Below, one piece after another: positions 1-10,276 of a stretch of DNA of 64,000 nucleotides. Origin of the DNA: Methylocystaceae bacterium. GTDB lineage: Bacteria; Pseudomonadota; Alphaproteobacteria; Rhizobiales; Beijerinckiaceae. The stretch covers positions 37,321 through 101,320 of the forward strand of contig WSXZ01000006.1 in assembly GCA_009773555.1 (NCBI GenBank), in the 5' to 3' direction. Below the pieces are notes generated by a model. It searched no databases and was not told the DNA's origin. It was given only the letters and a program-made list of their open reading frames with translations. Numbering within the stretch: position 1 is the stretch's first letter; every line of letters begins with the position of its first letter. The position numbers were made by a program, and so were the translations under genes.

Positions 1-579
1 GGGTCCATTCTTGAAAAAGCGCCTGGCGAGGAGCGGTTGCACAACACCAGCGTCGCCTTCAACCGTGAGGGCGAGGAGGTGGCGCGCTACCGCAAGATCC
101 ACATGTTCGACATCACGGCGCCGGACGGCGCCAAATATCACGAGAGCGCCGCGTTCAAGCCGGGCGACTCCGTCGTCACCTATGATTGCGAGGGCGTCAC
201 CGTCGGCTGCGCGATCTGCTACGACCTCCGCTTTTCATATCTCTTCCAGGCGCTCGCGGATAAGGGCGCGGATATCGTCGCGCTGCCGGCGGCGTTCACG
301 CTGGTCACCGGCAAGGACCATTGGGAAGTGCTGTGCCGCGCGCGCGCGATCGAAATGCAGGCCTATCTCTGCGCACCAGCGCAGACGGGCGCACATAAGG
401 CCGGACATGAGACGCGCTTTACGTACGGCAATTCTCTGATCGCCGACCCTTGGGGCCAAGTCGTCGCGAAGGCTTCCGAAGGGCCGGGTCTCGTATCGTC
501 CTATGTGGACGTCGACCGCATTCGTAAAATACGCGCCATGATCCCGGTGGCGCAGCACAAGGTGAAGTTGGCGGTTTGA
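1..579 (+). CDS. Carbon-nitrogen hydrolase, Nit1-like (5' end outside window)
   Basis: The frame is open from base 1, so the N-terminus lies upstream of the window; a TTG at 37 is inside the gene. The visible 192 residues carry the nitrilase-superfamily lysine region (YRKIHMFDI) and the catalytic cysteine region (GCAICYDLRFSYLF). These are followed by HWEVLCRARAIEMQAY and DPWGQVVAKASEGPGL. This pattern matches Nit1-type enzymes, which remove the amide from deaminated glutathione, better than true nitrilases. The catalytic glutamate must lie off the left edge. The substrate is inferred from family resemblance only. No downstream gene is close enough to suggest an operon. Confidence 0.85.
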   Translation, partial: GSILEKAPGEERLHNTSVAFNREGEEVARYRKIHMFDITAPDGAKYHESAAFKPGDSVVTYDCEGVTVGCAICYDLRFSYLFQALADKGADIVALPAAFTLVTGKDHWEVLCRARAIEMQAYLCAPAQTGAHKAGHETRFTYGNSLIADPWGQVVAKASEGPGLVSSYVDVDRIRKIRAMIPVAQHKVKLAV

Positions 580-790
580 GAGTTCCGTTATCGTCCGCCA
601 CAGGTCCGCGTCCGGGTGATTTCATCGGGACGTAGAACACGTAATCGGCCTTGCAAATCGGTCGTTTATGCGTACTATGCGGCCACGGGCGCAGCGCCCA
701 TTTATTGCCATGTTACGATTGCCAGAAGCTTCGAGGGGGAGTTGTGTTCAGCCCAGTCCCGACAGAACGATCATTGGGCGCTCTTTTCGT

Positions 791-1123
791 ATGGTAAGGA
801 GAACCGCTCCAGGCAGCACCTTAACGCGGGCGGCGCTGCGAGAGGCCGTCTATGGCTGCTGCCCATCGCTGTCCCGCGCCGAAGCTCGTAAGATATTAGA
901 CGCGACTTTTGACGAGATCAGCGAAGCTTTGCTGCGCGGCGAATCCGTAAAATTGCGTTCCTTCGGGACTTTTAACGTGCGCGCCAAGCGTGAGCGCATC
1001 GGCCGCAATCCCAAAACCGGCGTCGAGGCCACGATAACCTCGCGCCGTGTGCTGACCTTTAAGGCCTCGCCCGTGCTTGTCGCGTATGTCAATGGCGACG
1101 CGGTCATTCCTGAAGAGGACTGA
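791..1123 (+). CDS. Integration host factor alpha-like DNA-binding protein
   Basis: A 110-residue HU/IHF-fold protein. The region VKLRSFGTFNVRAKRERIG leads into GRNPKTGVEATITSRRV, the beta-arm that bends DNA; the conserved proline position of HU/IHF arms is replaced by alanine-threonine (family forms usually read E-I-P-I here). The ATG at 791 gives an N-terminus of normal length (MVRRTAPGSTLTRAALREAV). No strong ribosome-binding site precedes it, and the frame stays open upstream, so the start is provisional. The gene stands alone instead of sitting by a MerR-type gene, where the main ihfA usually lies in this order, so it may be a paralogue. Confidence 0.8.
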   Translation: MVRRTAPGSTLTRAALREAVYGCCPSLSRAEARKILDATFDEISEALLRGESVKLRSFGTFNVRAKRERIGRNPKTGVEATITSRRVLTFKASPVLVAYVNGDAVIPEED

Positions 1124-1205
1124 CTCCTCTATCATGGGGCGAGACGGCAATCGCCGGCGACGCGGTCGCGGCGGGCCGAGCGGCTTCTCACATCCAAGGT
1201 GAAAG

Positions 1206-3305
1206 ATGCAGAAATTGAGCGTGGCGGTCGCGATCTTCGCGGCGCTTACTGCGCTGGTCGGCGCCCATAAGGGCGACTCCAGCCTATTCGTTCTCGTCGC
1301 CGCGACGGCGCTCTGCGCCTATACGACGTGGCGCGCCGCCGACATGTCGAGCTTCCTGAAAATCTTCGCGTACATCTTCTCAACCGAGACGATCGTCTTC
1401 GGGCTCATCGGCCTGGCGCAGGCGGAAGGCCTGTGGCCTGAGTCGCTGAAAGACTATGCGCCGCCCGAAACCATGCCGCTCACCGTGGCGGTGTTCTCGA
1501 TCATTGTCTACGCGATCTCGTACATTCCAGTCGTGCGGGAGATGACGCGCATCGCCGATCTCTATTTCGATTCGCCCGACCGTGGCGAAGGGCGCGTCTG
1601 GCCGTTCCAGCCCTTTGCGGCGCGAGAGAGCGCCATCGCCATCGCCATGGTGGTCGTCTTGGTGCTGCTCAATCAGGGCCAGGTCGGCATCACCGTGCGT
1701 CTGTCCTTCTTCAATCGCGACTGGTTCAACGCCATTCAGGAGAAAAACGCCGGGGAGTTCTGGCGGCAGCTTCTTTACGTGTTCACGCCATGGGCGTTCG
1801 TTTACGTCGCCTCGGTGATCATCGAATTCGTTCTGCAGTCGATGCTGATCATCCGCTGGCGTCGCTGGCTGACGGAGCATTATATCGAGCGCTGGCTCGG
1901 CGGGCATACGCATTACGGCATGGCGCTCGCCGGGAGCGGCGCCGACAATCCGGACCAGCGCATCGCCGAGGACGTCAATCGCTTCATCAGCGGCGGGGAG
2001 GAAGGCTATGGCGTCTACTCCTATTCAATCCTGCTGATCGCCACCTTGAGTTCGCTTGTCTCCTTCGCCTATGTGCTGTGGGATTTGTCGGGCAATTATC
2101 CGCTGCCCGGAACTGACATCTATATTCCTGGTTTCCTGTTCTGGGTTGTGCTGCTCTATGCGTTGGTGGGAACGCTGGTGACGCATCTTATCGGCCGCTC
2201 TCTTACCGGGCTCTACTTCGATCGGCAGAGACGCGAGGCGGATTTCCGCTTTTCCCTGGCGCGAATGCGCGAATACAGCGAGCAGATCGCCCTGCTTGGA
2301 GGCGAGCCTGCCGAGCGCGGTTCGCTGCTGCGGCGGTTCGCCGGCATTATCGTCAACTATCTGGCGATCGTGCAGAAGCGCAAGCAGCTGATGGCGTTCA
2401 CCTCCACCTACGGACAGTTGTCGCCGATCATTCCTTACGTGATCACGGCGCCCTTCTATTTCGCCGGGCGCATTACGCTCGGCGTCATGACGCAGACGGC
2501 GAGCGCCTTCGGGCGGGTGGAGAGCGCGCTGACCTTCTTCATCAACTATTACACCTCTCTCGCCAATTTTAAGTCCGTGCTCGACCGCTTGACGTCCTTT
2601 GACCACGCGATCGATACGGCCCGCCGGCAGACGTCTGCGACGCAAATTATCTCTCCGACGGACGGCGCCGATATTCGTCTGCGCGGGCTGACGCTTGCTT
2701 TGCCCGATGGACGTCAAATCGTAACGGTCGACGATCTGACGCTCGCCGCCGGCCAGCCGGCGCTGCTCACCGGCCCGTCGGGTTCCGGCAAGTCGACGCT
2801 GTTTCGCGCCATCGCCGGCATCTGGCCTTACGCTTCGGGCGAGGCGCTAACGCCGCGCGGCGCGAAGGTGATGCTGGCGCCGCAGCGGCCCTACATTCCC
2901 ATGGGCGCGCTGGCCGAAGCGATCGTCTATCCGGGCCACGTCGACGACTACTCGCGCGCTGAAGTGCAGGAGGCGCTGCGCGCGGCGCGGCTTGCGCCTT
3001 TCGTGGAGCGCCTCGACGAGGAAAACAACTGGGGTCAGCGGCTTTCAGGCGGCGAGCAGCAGCGCGTCGCGATCGCCCGCGCGCTTCTCGCCAAGCCGGA
3101 TTGGCTTTTCCTCGACGAGGCCACGTCGGCCCTCGACGAGCAGCTCGAAGAAGACATCTACGCCATGCTGCGCGAGCGGCTGCCCGGCACGACGATCGTC
3201 TCGATCGGCCACCGGTCGACTCTGCACGCCTTCCACGATCGAGACATCGTCATGGAGCCGGCGCCCGGCGGCGTCTTCAGCCCGCGCGACAAGGTGCACG
3301 CGTGA
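1206..3305 (+). CDS. ABC transporter, fused permease and ATPase (SbmA/BacA-type membrane domain)
   Basis: A 699-residue half-transporter. The N-terminal ~450 residues hold about six hydrophobic segments followed by the ABC_membrane_2-type region ([28 protein letters not shown]) shared with SbmA/BacA, YddA and peroxisomal ABCD proteins. The ATPase domain has Walker A (GPSGSGKST, about residue 523), the signature [15 protein letters not shown] (about 613) and Walker B ([13 protein letters not shown], about 633). It probably works as a homodimer in the inner membrane. Relatives move peptides, cobalamin or very-long-chain fatty acids; the substrate cannot be read here. Its stop overlaps the next gene's GTG by four bases, suggesting co-translation with rlmE. 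Confidence 0.88.
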   Translation: MQKLSVAVAIFAALTALVGAHKGDSSLFVLVAATALCAYTTWRAADMSSFLKIFAYIFSTETIVFGLIGLAQAEGLWPESLKDYAPPETMPLTVAVFSIIVYAISYIPVVREMTRIADLYFDSPDRGEGRVWPFQPFAARESAIAIAMVVVLVLLNQGQVGITVRLSFFNRDWFNAIQEKNAGEFWRQLLYVFTPWAFVYVASVIIEFVLQSMLIIRWRRWLTEHYIERWLGGHTHYGMALAGSGADNPDQRIAEDVNRFISGGEEGYGVYSYSILLIATLSSLVSFAYVLWDLSGNYPLPGTDIYIPGFLFWVVLLYALVGTLVTHLIGRSLTGLYFDRQRREADFRFSLARMREYSEQIALLGGEPAERGSLLRRFAGIIVNYLAIVQKRKQLMAFTSTYGQLSPIIPYVITAPFYFAGRITLGVMTQTASAFGRVESALTFFINYYTSLANFKSVLDRLTSFDHAIDTARRQTSATQIISPTDGADIRLRGLTLALPDGRQIVTVDDLTLAAGQPALLTGPSGSGKSTLFRAIAGIWPYASGEALTPRGAKVMLAPQRPYIPMGALAEAIVYPGHVDDYSRAEVQEALRAARLAPFVERLDEENNWGQRLSGGEQQRVAIARALLAKPDWLFLDEATSALDEQLEEDIYAMLRERLPGTTIVSIGHRSTLHAFHDRDIVMEPAPGGVFSPRDKVHA

Positions 3306-4000
3306 CGAAAGAGTCGGGGCGCGAAGGCGGGCGATCGCTCAAGACGCGAGTCAAGACCGCGCGCAAGCGGTCGCTCTCCTCGACGCTGTGGCTGGAACGC
3401 CAGCTCAATGATCCCTATGTCGCGCGCGCCAAGCGCGAGGGCTACCGCTCACGCGCCGCCTATAAGCTCATCGAGATGGATGATCGCTATCATCTCTTTA
3501 AGCCGGGCGGCCGCATCGTCGATCTTGGCGCCGCTCCCGGCGGCTGGTCACAGGTCGCGGCCGCGCATGTGAAGGCGAAAGAGGGGAAGGGCAAAGTCGT
3601 CGCGGTCGATCTGCTCGACATGGAGGCGGTCGACGGCGTCGAATTCGCGGTGAAGGATTTCAACGATCCCGACGCGCCGGAATTCATCAAGGCCATGCTC
3701 GGGGGCGACGCCGACGGCGTGATGTCCGACATGGCGGCGAACGCCACTGGACATCGGGCGACCGATCATCTGCGCATCGTCGCTCTGGCCGAGCTTGCCG
3801 CGGATTTCGCTTGCGACGTGTTGGCGGAAGGCGGCTTCTTCATCGCCAAGGTGCTGCAGGGCGGAACCGAAGGCCAGCTGCTCACGCGCCTCAAGCGCGA
3901 TTTTGCGACGGTGCGGCACGTCAAGCCGGCGGCGAGCCGCGCCGGTTCGGCCGAACTCTATGTGCTGGCGACAGGCTTTCGCGGGCGCCGCTTCGACTAG
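3302..4000 (+). CDS. rlmE: 23S rRNA (uridine-2'-O-)-methyltransferase RlmE/FtsJ
   Basis: A 232-residue FtsJ-family protein that methylates the 2'-O of the A-loop uridine (U2552 in E. coli) of 23S rRNA with SAM. The fold markers are present: [12 protein letters not shown] with the first catalytic lysine, the SAM loop [25 protein letters not shown] with the aspartate, FIAKVLQGG with the second lysine, and [16 protein letters not shown] with the glutamate. The start is a GTG overlapping the stop of the ABC transporter (GTGA); the frame is also open upstream, but the overlap and family length favour this start. The N-terminus is basic ([15 protein letters not shown]), fitting rRNA binding. Confidence 0.93.
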   Translation: MTKESGREGGRSLKTRVKTARKRSLSSTLWLERQLNDPYVARAKREGYRSRAAYKLIEMDDRYHLFKPGGRIVDLGAAPGGWSQVAAAHVKAKEGKGKVVAVDLLDMEAVDGVEFAVKDFNDPDAPEFIKAMLGGDADGVMSDMAANATGHRATDHLRIVALAELAADFACDVLAEGGFFIAKVLQGGTEGQLLTRLKRDFATVRHVKPAASRAGSAELYVLATGFRGRRFD

Positions 4001-4009
4001 GCGTTGCGC

Positions 4010-5032
4010 TTAGGCGCCGTGCGCCCGCGCATAGGCGTCGACCTCGGCGATCCGCTCTTTCTTGTCATCGTCAGAAAGAAACGAAGCGGCGAAACTGTTT
4101 TTCGCGAGCTGCGTCAGTTCGGCTGTTCCTAATGTGAAAGCCTGCTGAATGGCGCGGTAGTTCTCGTTCACATAGCCGCCAAAATAGGCCGGATCGTCCG
4201 AATTGACGGTCACGACGACGCCTGCCTCGAAGAGCCGCTGAATCGGATGCGCGCGCATATCGGGATAGACGCAGAGGCGTATATTCGACAGCGGGCAGAC
4301 GGTCAGCGGAACCCGCTCCCGCGCAAGCCGCTGAACCAAAGCCGCGTCATCGATCGCGTGAACGCCGTGATCGATGCGCTCGACCTTCAAGCGATCCAGA
4401 GCTTCGGAGACATAGGCGGCGGGTCCCTCTTCGCCCGCATGAGCCACGGCGCGCAGACCGAGCGAACGGGCGCGCTCATAGACCTCGGTGAATTTGCCCG
4501 GCGGATTTCCGGCTTCTGCGGAATCCAGTCCGACCCCTGTAAGGCGATCGAGCCAGGGGCGCGCCGCTTCGAGTGTGGCCATGGCGTCAGCCGCATCGAG
4601 ATCGCGCAGAAAACACATGATGAGCCGCGACGTCGGCCCGCCCTCGCGCGCGGCGTCGTTCAGAGCGGCGCTCAATCCCTCCACGACTGCGCCGAGGGGA
4701 ACGCCGCGGCGCATATGCGCCTGCGGATCGAAAAAGATTTCGACGTGGCGGACGTTCTCATCGCGAGCGCGGTCGAGATATGCGCGCGCCAGATCGTAGA
4801 AGTCTCGCTCGGTCAAGAGCGCCTGCGTCGCCTGATAATAAAGATCGAGAAAATCCTCGAGGTTTTGAAAATCGTATAAGCGGCGCATCGCCTCGACCGA
4901 AGCATAAGGAAGCTTGACGCCATTGCGTTCGGCGAGCGCGAAGGCCGTTTCGGGCTCGAGCGTCCCCTCGATATGAAGGTGAAGCTCCGCCTTCGGGAGC
5001 CCGGCGATGAAGTCTTGGCCTGCGTTCGACAT
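4010..5032 (-). CDS. Adenosine deaminase-fold hydrolase, adenine deaminase type
   Basis: A 340-residue metal-dependent amidohydrolase. Metal and substrate motifs are LPKAELHLHIEGTLEPE near the N-terminus, VGLDSAEAGNPPGKF, AHAGEEGPA, RIDHGVHAIDD and VNSDDPAYFGGYVNENY. The combination HIEGTLEPE, DFQNLEDFLDLYYQ and DPAYFGGY resembles bacterial and fungal adenine deaminases (the Pseudomonas aeruginosa PA0148/Aah1 group) more than classical adenosine deaminase, so conversion of adenine to hypoxanthine in purine salvage is the better guess. A purine phosphoribosyltransferase (gpt) lies 5 kb away on the other strand. Automated labels often say adenosine deaminase. Converges on rlmE with a 9-base gap. 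Confidence 0.82.
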   Translation of the reverse strand: MSNAGQDFIAGLPKAELHLHIEGTLEPETAFALAERNGVKLPYASVEAMRRLYDFQNLEDFLDLYYQATQALLTERDFYDLARAYLDRARDENVRHVEIFFDPQAHMRRGVPLGAVVEGLSAALNDAAREGGPTSRLIMCFLRDLDAADAMATLEAARPWLDRLTGVGLDSAEAGNPPGKFTEVYERARSLGLRAVAHAGEEGPAAYVSEALDRLKVERIDHGVHAIDDAALVQRLARERVPLTVCPLSNIRLCVYPDMRAHPIQRLFEAGVVVTVNSDDPAYFGGYVNENYRAIQQAFTLGTAELTQLAKNSFAASFLSDDDKKERIAEVDAYARAHGA

Positions 5033-5108
5033 AACATCCTCGTTTCAGTCGATCTGGCGCTCGCGATCCTCATCGACAAGAGCTCTTCGTCCGTCGATCC
5101 CCGTGAGA

Positions 5109-6497
5109 TTACACGCGTTTTCGGCGGCCAGTCAGATCGTCGCCCGCATTGCGCGCGAGCGGCAGGAAGCTCAACACCGAAAACATCGAGATCAACGCCA
5201 CGACAATGAAGGCTGGCGTGAAATCCGCCGCCTGCAGCGCGCCGCCGCCGCGCAGCGCGCGGGTCGCCTCCAGCGCCGCCGCGCCAATCGCGACGCCCGT
5301 CGACAGCGACAATTGCTGCGCGACGGAGGCGAAGCTGGTCGCGCGGCTCATGGCGTCCTGATCAACGTCGGCGTAGGCGATGGCGTTGAGCGCCGTAAAC
5401 TCGAGCGAGCGGAAGAAGCCGCCAACGAGCAGCACGCCCATGATGACCAAGTGCGGCGTCGCCGCCGAAAAGGCAGCGTTGAAGGCGAGAAAGCCGGCGG
5501 AGATAAGCGCATTGACGATCAGCACCCGCCGAAAGCTGAAAATCCGCAGGATCGGCTGCGCGGTCGTCTTCATCGCCATCGCGCCGGCCGCCGAAACGAA
5601 GGTCAGAAGTCCCGCTTCATAGGCCGAGAGTCCGAAGCCCGCTTGCAGCAGCAGCGGCAGCAGGAAAGGCGTGGCGCCAAGTCCGATGCGAAACAGAAAG
5701 CCGCCAAAGACCGCCGCGCGAAACGTCGGGATCTGCAGGAGATCGAGATCGACGATCGGATAGGGCGTTCGTCTGGCGTGGCGAACATAAGCGAAGAGCG
5801 CCCCTGCCCCGAGCGCGACGATCAAAACCACGACCGGCGCCGGCGCGAAGCCGCGCCCCGCGATGGTGAAGCCGAAGACGAGGCAGGAGAGGCCGACGCC
5901 TGAAAGGATCGCGCCGGCGATGTCGAGCGGCGGCGTCCATTCCTCGCGCATGTCTGGAATAAAGCGCGTGACGAGCATGACGCCGAGCGCGCCGATCGGG
6001 ACATTAATCCAGAAGATGTAGCGCCAGTGAAAATAGGTCGCGATGAAGCCGCCGATCGGCGGGCCGATCATCGGGCCCATGAGCGCCGGAATGGTGAGAT
6101 AGGCCATGGCGCGCACAAGTTCGTGGCGCGGCGCGGTGCGCAGCAGCACGAGGCGTCCGACCGGCGTCATCATCGCGCCGCCGAGGCCTTGCACGATCCG
6201 AAAGGTCACGATCGCGCCGAGCGAATTGGACAGGCCGCAGAGAATGGAGCCGAAGGTGAAGACGATGATCGCCGCGCGAAAGACCCGCCGCGCGCCAAAG
6301 CGATCCGCCGCCCAGCCCGAAAGCGGAATGAAGACTGCGAGCGAGAGAAGATAGGACGTCAGCGCGAGTTTCAGCGCCACGGGATCTTCGTGAAGATCGG
6401 CCGCCATCGCCGGCAGCGCCGTGGCGAGCACGGTGCCGTCTAGCTGCTCCATGAAGAGCGCGGTGGCGATGATGAGCGGCGTGACGAAATAGGACAA
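5109..6497 (-). CDS. MFS drug:H+ antiporter, DHA2 family
   Basis: A 462-residue polytopic protein with the opening pattern of DHA2 (EmrB/QacA-type) exporters: LFMEQLDGTVLATALPAMA in the first helix, then the MFS loop GWAADRFGARRVFR and motif C-like VQGLGGAMMTPVGRLVLLR. Many hydrophobic helices follow, compatible with 12-14 spans. It likely exports amphipathic drugs or metabolites using the proton gradient. The called start is TTG with no clear ribosome-binding site, so the true start may be slightly different. No partner membrane-fusion protein or TetR/MarR regulator is adjacent, so it appears to be a single-component exporter. Confidence 0.85.
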   Translation of the reverse strand: MSYFVTPLIIATALFMEQLDGTVLATALPAMAADLHEDPVALKLALTSYLLSLAVFIPLSGWAADRFGARRVFRAAIIVFTFGSILCGLSNSLGAIVTFRIVQGLGGAMMTPVGRLVLLRTAPRHELVRAMAYLTIPALMGPMIGPPIGGFIATYFHWRYIFWINVPIGALGVMLVTRFIPDMREEWTPPLDIAGAILSGVGLSCLVFGFTIAGRGFAPAPVVVLIVALGAGALFAYVRHARRTPYPIVDLDLLQIPTFRAAVFGGFLFRIGLGATPFLLPLLLQAGFGLSAYEAGLLTFVSAAGAMAMKTTAQPILRIFSFRRVLIVNALISAGFLAFNAAFSAATPHLVIMGVLLVGGFFRSLEFTALNAIAYADVDQDAMSRATSFASVAQQLSLSTGVAIGAAALEATRALRGGGALQAADFTPAFIVVALISMFSVLSFLPLARNAGDDLTGRRKRV

Positions 6498-6558
6498 TGC
6501 GCTCAGCCCGCTTTTGAAAGTGTCGCGTCAATCCTAACGCCTGTGGACGGACGTCGCG

Positions 6559-7284
6559 TCAAATGAGCTTCAGCCCTCTGAAGCTGGCATGGCCATGACG
6601 GCCGACGATGAGGTGGTCGTGGACCGTGATGCCGAACGGCTGCGCGATGGCGGCGATGTCCTTTGTCATGCGTATGTCCGCGGCCGACGGCGTCGGATCT
6701 CCGGAAGGATGGTTATGCGCCAGGATGAGGGCGCTCGCGCCGAGTTCCAGCGCACGTCTGACGATTTCCCGCGGATAGACCGGCGTGTGGTCAATGGTGC
6801 CGACGCCTTGGACTTCGTCGGCGATCAGCGCGTTGCGCTTGTCGAGGAATAGGATGCGAAACTCCTCCCGCTCGGCGAAAGCCATCGCCGTTCGGCAATA
6901 GTCGAGCACCTCCATGAAGGAAGAGAGCACAGGACGCTTCTGCAAGGCGCCGCGCGCCAGGCGTTTCGCCGCAGCCTCGACGAGCTTGATTTCGACGATC
7001 GCCGCTTCGCTGAGGCCGCCGACTTCGCGAAGCCTCTCCGGCCGCGCCGCGACGGTCTCGGCGAAGGAGCCAAAGCGCGTGATCAAGGCCTTTGCGAGCG
7101 GCTTCACGTCGCGGCGCGCGATGGCGCGAAACAACAGCAGCTCAAGCATTTCGTAATCGGCGAGCGCCGCTTCGCCTGCATCCATGAAGCGATCGCGCAG
7201 ACGCTGTCGGTGACCGTGGAAGTGAGGCGCAGAATCGCGCAGGCCTGAGCCGTCGCTTGTCGCGGCGTCAGCCGCCTTCTTCAT
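6559..7284 (-). CDS. radC: RadC-family MPN/JAB-domain protein
   Basis: A 241-residue RadC homologue. The N-terminal half has the helix-hairpin-helix-like segment ([39 protein letters not shown]). The C-terminal half is the JAB/MPN domain with the metal motif [15 protein letters not shown] and [11 protein letters not shown]. Once linked to DNA repair, the family's biochemical role is unsettled. The start ATG overlaps the stop of map (ATGA), so the two are probably translated together, as in related genomes. Confidence 0.93.
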   Translation of the reverse strand: MKKAADAATSDGSGLRDSAPHFHGHRQRLRDRFMDAGEAALADYEMLELLLFRAIARRDVKPLAKALITRFGSFAETVAARPERLREVGGLSEAAIVEIKLVEAAAKRLARGALQKRPVLSSFMEVLDYCRTAMAFAEREEFRILFLDKRNALIADEVQGVGTIDHTPVYPREIVRRALELGASALILAHNHPSGDPTPSAADIRMTKDIAAIAQPFGITVHDHLIVGRHGHASFRGLKLI

Positions 7285-8117
7285 GCGTCGGCGCGCGCGG
7301 CGGAGGGGTTGTCGAGCCCCGCCGGCGACTTGGTGAAAACCTCCACGCCCGTCTCGGTGACGCCGACCGAATGCTCGAACTGCGCGGAGAGGGAGCGGTC
7401 GCGGGTGACGGCCGTCCAGCCGTCCGACAATATTTTAACCTGCGACCGGCCGAGATTGATCATCGGCTCAATGGTGAAGAACATGCCCGGCCGCAACTCG
7501 ACGCCCTCGCCCTTGACGCCATAGTGCAGAATATTCGGCTCGTCGTGGAAAACGCGCCCGAGCCCGTGGCCGCAAAAATCGCGCACCACCGAACAGCGCT
7601 CGCTTTCAGCATAGTGCTGAATCGCCGCGCCGATGTCGCCGGTCGTCGCGCCAGGCTTGACGGCGGCGACGCCCCGCTCAAGCGACTCATATGTCACGTC
7701 GATCAGTCGCTGCGCCCGCCGCGGAATTTCGCCGACGGCGAACATGCGGCTGGCGTCGCCGTGCCAGCCGTTGAGGATGAACGTCACGTCGATATTGACG
7801 ATGTCGCCTTCGCGCAAAGGCTTGCTGTCCGGCACGCCATGGCAGACGACATGGTTGATCGAGGTGCAGATCGATTTGCGGTAGCCGCGATAGTCGAGCG
7901 GCGCAGGATAGGCGCCATGCGCCATGGCGAAGTCGAAAACCAGATCGTCGAGCGCCTGCGTCGTCACACCCGGCTTGACGTGTTCGACCAGCATATCCAG
8001 CGCCTCCGCCGTCAACTTGCCCGCGACGCGCATGCCCTCGAAATCTTGGGGACCGTGCAGCTTGATCTGTCCGCTTTTGCGCGCGGCGGGCGCGAGATGA
8101 GATTCGATAAAGGTCAT
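7281..8117 (-). CDS. map: Methionine aminopeptidase, type I
   Basis: Removes the initiator methionine from nascent proteins. Metal ligands and substrate residues are recognisable: [17 protein letters not shown] with the catalytic histidine, [19 protein letters not shown] with two aspartates, [15 protein letters not shown] with the ligand histidine, [11 protein letters not shown] and a final [15 protein letters not shown] glutamate. I chose the ATG at 8117 ([14 protein letters not shown]), which gives the family length of 278; an upstream TTG at 8183 would add 22 residues, and neither start has a good ribosome-binding site. Four-base overlap with radC downstream. Confidence 0.93.
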   Translation of the reverse strand: MTFIESHLAPAARKSGQIKLHGPQDFEGMRVAGKLTAEALDMLVEHVKPGVTTQALDDLVFDFAMAHGAYPAPLDYRGYRKSICTSINHVVCHGVPDSKPLREGDIVNIDVTFILNGWHGDASRMFAVGEIPRRAQRLIDVTYESLERGVAAVKPGATTGDIGAAIQHYAESERCSVVRDFCGHGLGRVFHDEPNILHYGVKGEGVELRPGMFFTIEPMINLGRSQVKILSDGWTAVTRDRSLSAQFEHSVGVTETGVEVFTKSPAGLDNPSAARADA

Positions 8118-8341
8118 GTAACGTGGCGGCTCGGCTTTTCTAGGCGAAGGGTTGCTCGACAAGGTAATGGTTTGAGGCGGCAACGCAAGGCTGCCCCAGG
8201 GGCTGCCCCAGGAGACCGCCCGCGATTCGGTTGGAAAGCGCGGAGCGCGGTCTTGGCGGAGCAGCCGCGATTCAATATCTGTGGAGGTATGCGGCTTGCC
8301 CCCGCGCCACGGGCGCGGGGAAAAAAGGGCGTGGAAAACGG

Positions 8342-9430
8342 GTGCAGGGAAAGCGAGTCGAGGGAATAGATTTCTGGCGGGGCGCCGCCCTCGCCATCAT
8401 TCTGGTGAATCACATCCCGGGCAATGTGCTCGGCGCGATCACGCCGCGCAATTTCGGCTTCTCTGATGCGGCCGAAGGCTTTGTTTTTCTTTCGGGCGTT
8501 TCGATAGCCCTGGCCTATGGCGAGAAATTCAAGCGCAATGTCTTAGACGCCGCGGCTGCGCTCTACGGCCGCGCCCTGCGCCTTTACGGCGCCCATCTTG
8601 GTCTGACCGCGGCGGCGTTGGCGCTTTACGGCGTCGCGAGTTATTTCACGCCCTGGGATTTCCTCGGTTCCGAGAACAGCCGCGCCGCGCCTTTCGCCGA
8701 CCCGGCGCGAGGCGTCGTCGGCATTCTCGCGCTCAGTCACCAAGTCGCTTACTTCAACATATTGCCACTCTATGTCGTGCTGATCGCGCTTGCGCCGGCG
8801 CTCTTCGCATGCGCTTTGCGCGGCGGTTTGCGGATGCTTGCGGCCTCGGCAGCGGTTTACGCCGCCGCGCGCCTGCTGGGGTTCAACGTTCCCACATGGC
8901 CCGAGCCCGGCTACTGGTATTTCAATCCCTTCGCCTGGCAATTCATGTTCGCCCTGGGGATCTACTGCGGCGGCGCGCTCAAAACGCGCGGGGTGCCTTA
9001 TCACGCCGTCGCCTATCAATTCGCGCTCGCCTTCACCATCGTTTCGACGCTGATCGTCTCCAATGCGTTCGGCCTTGCGCCTGGACTTGTCGATGCTGCA
9101 GGCCGTTATCTCGACTGGGACAAGACGGATCTTGGCGTGGTCCGCATCATCGATTTCGTCGCCCTCGCTTATGTGCTTCATTTCTCGAAGGTCACCGCAG
9201 TGCTGAGCCAAACGCGGCTTTTTGCGTTCTTCACGCTGCTCGGCCGCAGCGGCCTCTCGACCTATTCAAGCGTCAGCCTGCTGAGCGCGCTCGGGCAGAT
9301 TCTGCAGGAAGCAAGCCTCGCTTCGCCCGCCCTTGACGTCATCTTCATTGTGGCCTGCCTGGCCCTGCTGCACCGCATCGCCGCCGCCGTCGAGCAGTTT
9401 TCCCTGGCGGCGCCAGCCGCTGCGGAATGA
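8342..9430 (+). CDS. OpgC-like membrane acyltransferase
   Basis: A polytopic protein of about 362 residues resembling the OpgC family, which succinylates osmoregulated periplasmic glucans. The opening VEGIDFWRGAALAIILVNH, then ITPRNFGFSDAAEGFVFLSG, is typical: a charged Asp/Arg/His cluster in the first helix, then about ten hydrophobic spans. The start is uncertain. GTG at 8342 lies just before the conserved region; a TTG at 8231 would add 37 low-complexity residues (GAGKKGRGKRVQGKRVEG). The glucan synthesis gene opgG lies 20 kb downstream in this window, so the organism makes these glucans, but the two genes are not in one operon. Confidence 0.78.
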   Translation: MQGKRVEGIDFWRGAALAIILVNHIPGNVLGAITPRNFGFSDAAEGFVFLSGVSIALAYGEKFKRNVLDAAAALYGRALRLYGAHLGLTAAALALYGVASYFTPWDFLGSENSRAAPFADPARGVVGILALSHQVAYFNILPLYVVLIALAPALFACALRGGLRMLAASAAVYAAARLLGFNVPTWPEPGYWYFNPFAWQFMFALGIYCGGALKTRGVPYHAVAYQFALAFTIVSTLIVSNAFGLAPGLVDAAGRYLDWDKTDLGVVRIIDFVALAYVLHFSKVTAVLSQTRLFAFFTLLGRSGLSTYSSVSLLSALGQILQEASLASPALDVIFIVACLALLHRIAAAVEQFSLAAPAAAE

Positions 9431-9488
9431 GCGCCAGGACTGGCGTTCACGGCCGCCATGGTCATAATCGGCGACAGGGAGGCCGATA

Positions 9489-10250
9489 ATGGCGCAAGAA
9501 ACGGCAGGCGACAGGCCGGCAAGCGCGGCGGTTCTCGTGATCGGCGATGAAATCTTGTCCGGCCGCACGCAGGATGTGAACACAAGCTATATCGCGAATT
9601 ATCTGGCGCAGATCGGCGTCGATCTTCGCGAGGCGCGAATCGTGCCCGACGATTCGGAGGCGATCGTCGAGGCGCTGAATGCGCTGCGCGCCCGCTATAC
9701 CTATGTCTTCACGACCGGCGGCATTGGTCCCACCCACGACGACATCACCGCCGATGCGGTCGCCCGCGCCTTTGACGTCGACATCGGCGAGGATCCACGC
9801 GCCATAGCGCTCCTTCGGGAACGCTTTTCGGAAGGCGAGCTGAATCAGGCGCGCCGGCGGATGGCGCGCATTCCAAAGGGCGCCGAGCTGATTTTCAACG
9901 CCATTTCCAAGGCGCCGGGATTCTGGATCGGCAATGTCATCGTTATGGCCGGCGTGCCGATGATCATGCAGAATATGATGGACGTCGTCGGCCCGCGGCT
10001 CGCGGCCGGCCCGCCGGTGCTCGTTGAGACGGTCGAGGCGTACGGCGTTCCGGAAGGCGCCTACGCCGCGGGTTTGGAAGCGATCGCGCGCGGCCATGAT
10101 GGCGTGAGCGTTGGCTCCTATCCGTCCTTTACGAGCGCGGGATTCAGGAATCAGATTGTGCTGCGCAGTCGCGACGCGGCGCTCTTGGCCCGCGCGACGG
10201 CGGCGGCGCGCGCGATGATCGCGTCGCTATCGACGGAAAAGGCGCGCTGA
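9489..10250 (+). CDS. CinA-family protein, molybdopterin-binding (MoaB-like) domain only
   Basis: A 253-residue protein with one MoCF_biosynth/MoaB-like domain: AAVLVIGDEILSGRTQDVN, VFTTGGIGPTHDDITADAVA and GAELIFNAISKAPGFWIGN. It lacks the C-terminal amidase domain of full CinA (NMN deamidase), so the function is likely different. Short proteins like this are common in Hyphomicrobiales and are usually labelled competence/damage-inducible protein A. A strong ribosome-binding site (AGGGAGG) precedes the ATG. The next gene, gpt, starts 26 bases downstream, suggesting an operon. Confidence 0.85.
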   Translation: MAQETAGDRPASAAVLVIGDEILSGRTQDVNTSYIANYLAQIGVDLREARIVPDDSEAIVEALNALRARYTYVFTTGGIGPTHDDITADAVARAFDVDIGEDPRAIALLRERFSEGELNQARRRMARIPKGAELIFNAISKAPGFWIGNVIVMAGVPMIMQNMMDVVGPRLAAGPPVLVETVEAYGVPEGAYAAGLEAIARGHDGVSVGSYPSFTSAGFRNQIVLRSRDAALLARATAAARAMIASLSTEKAR

Positions 10251-10276
10251 CGGCGTGATCGGGAGGCTTGAAGCTG

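Noticed and set aside
616..891. Open frame overlapping the IhfA-like gene
   Set aside because: It overlaps a recognisable IHF-fold frame and has no domain of its own.
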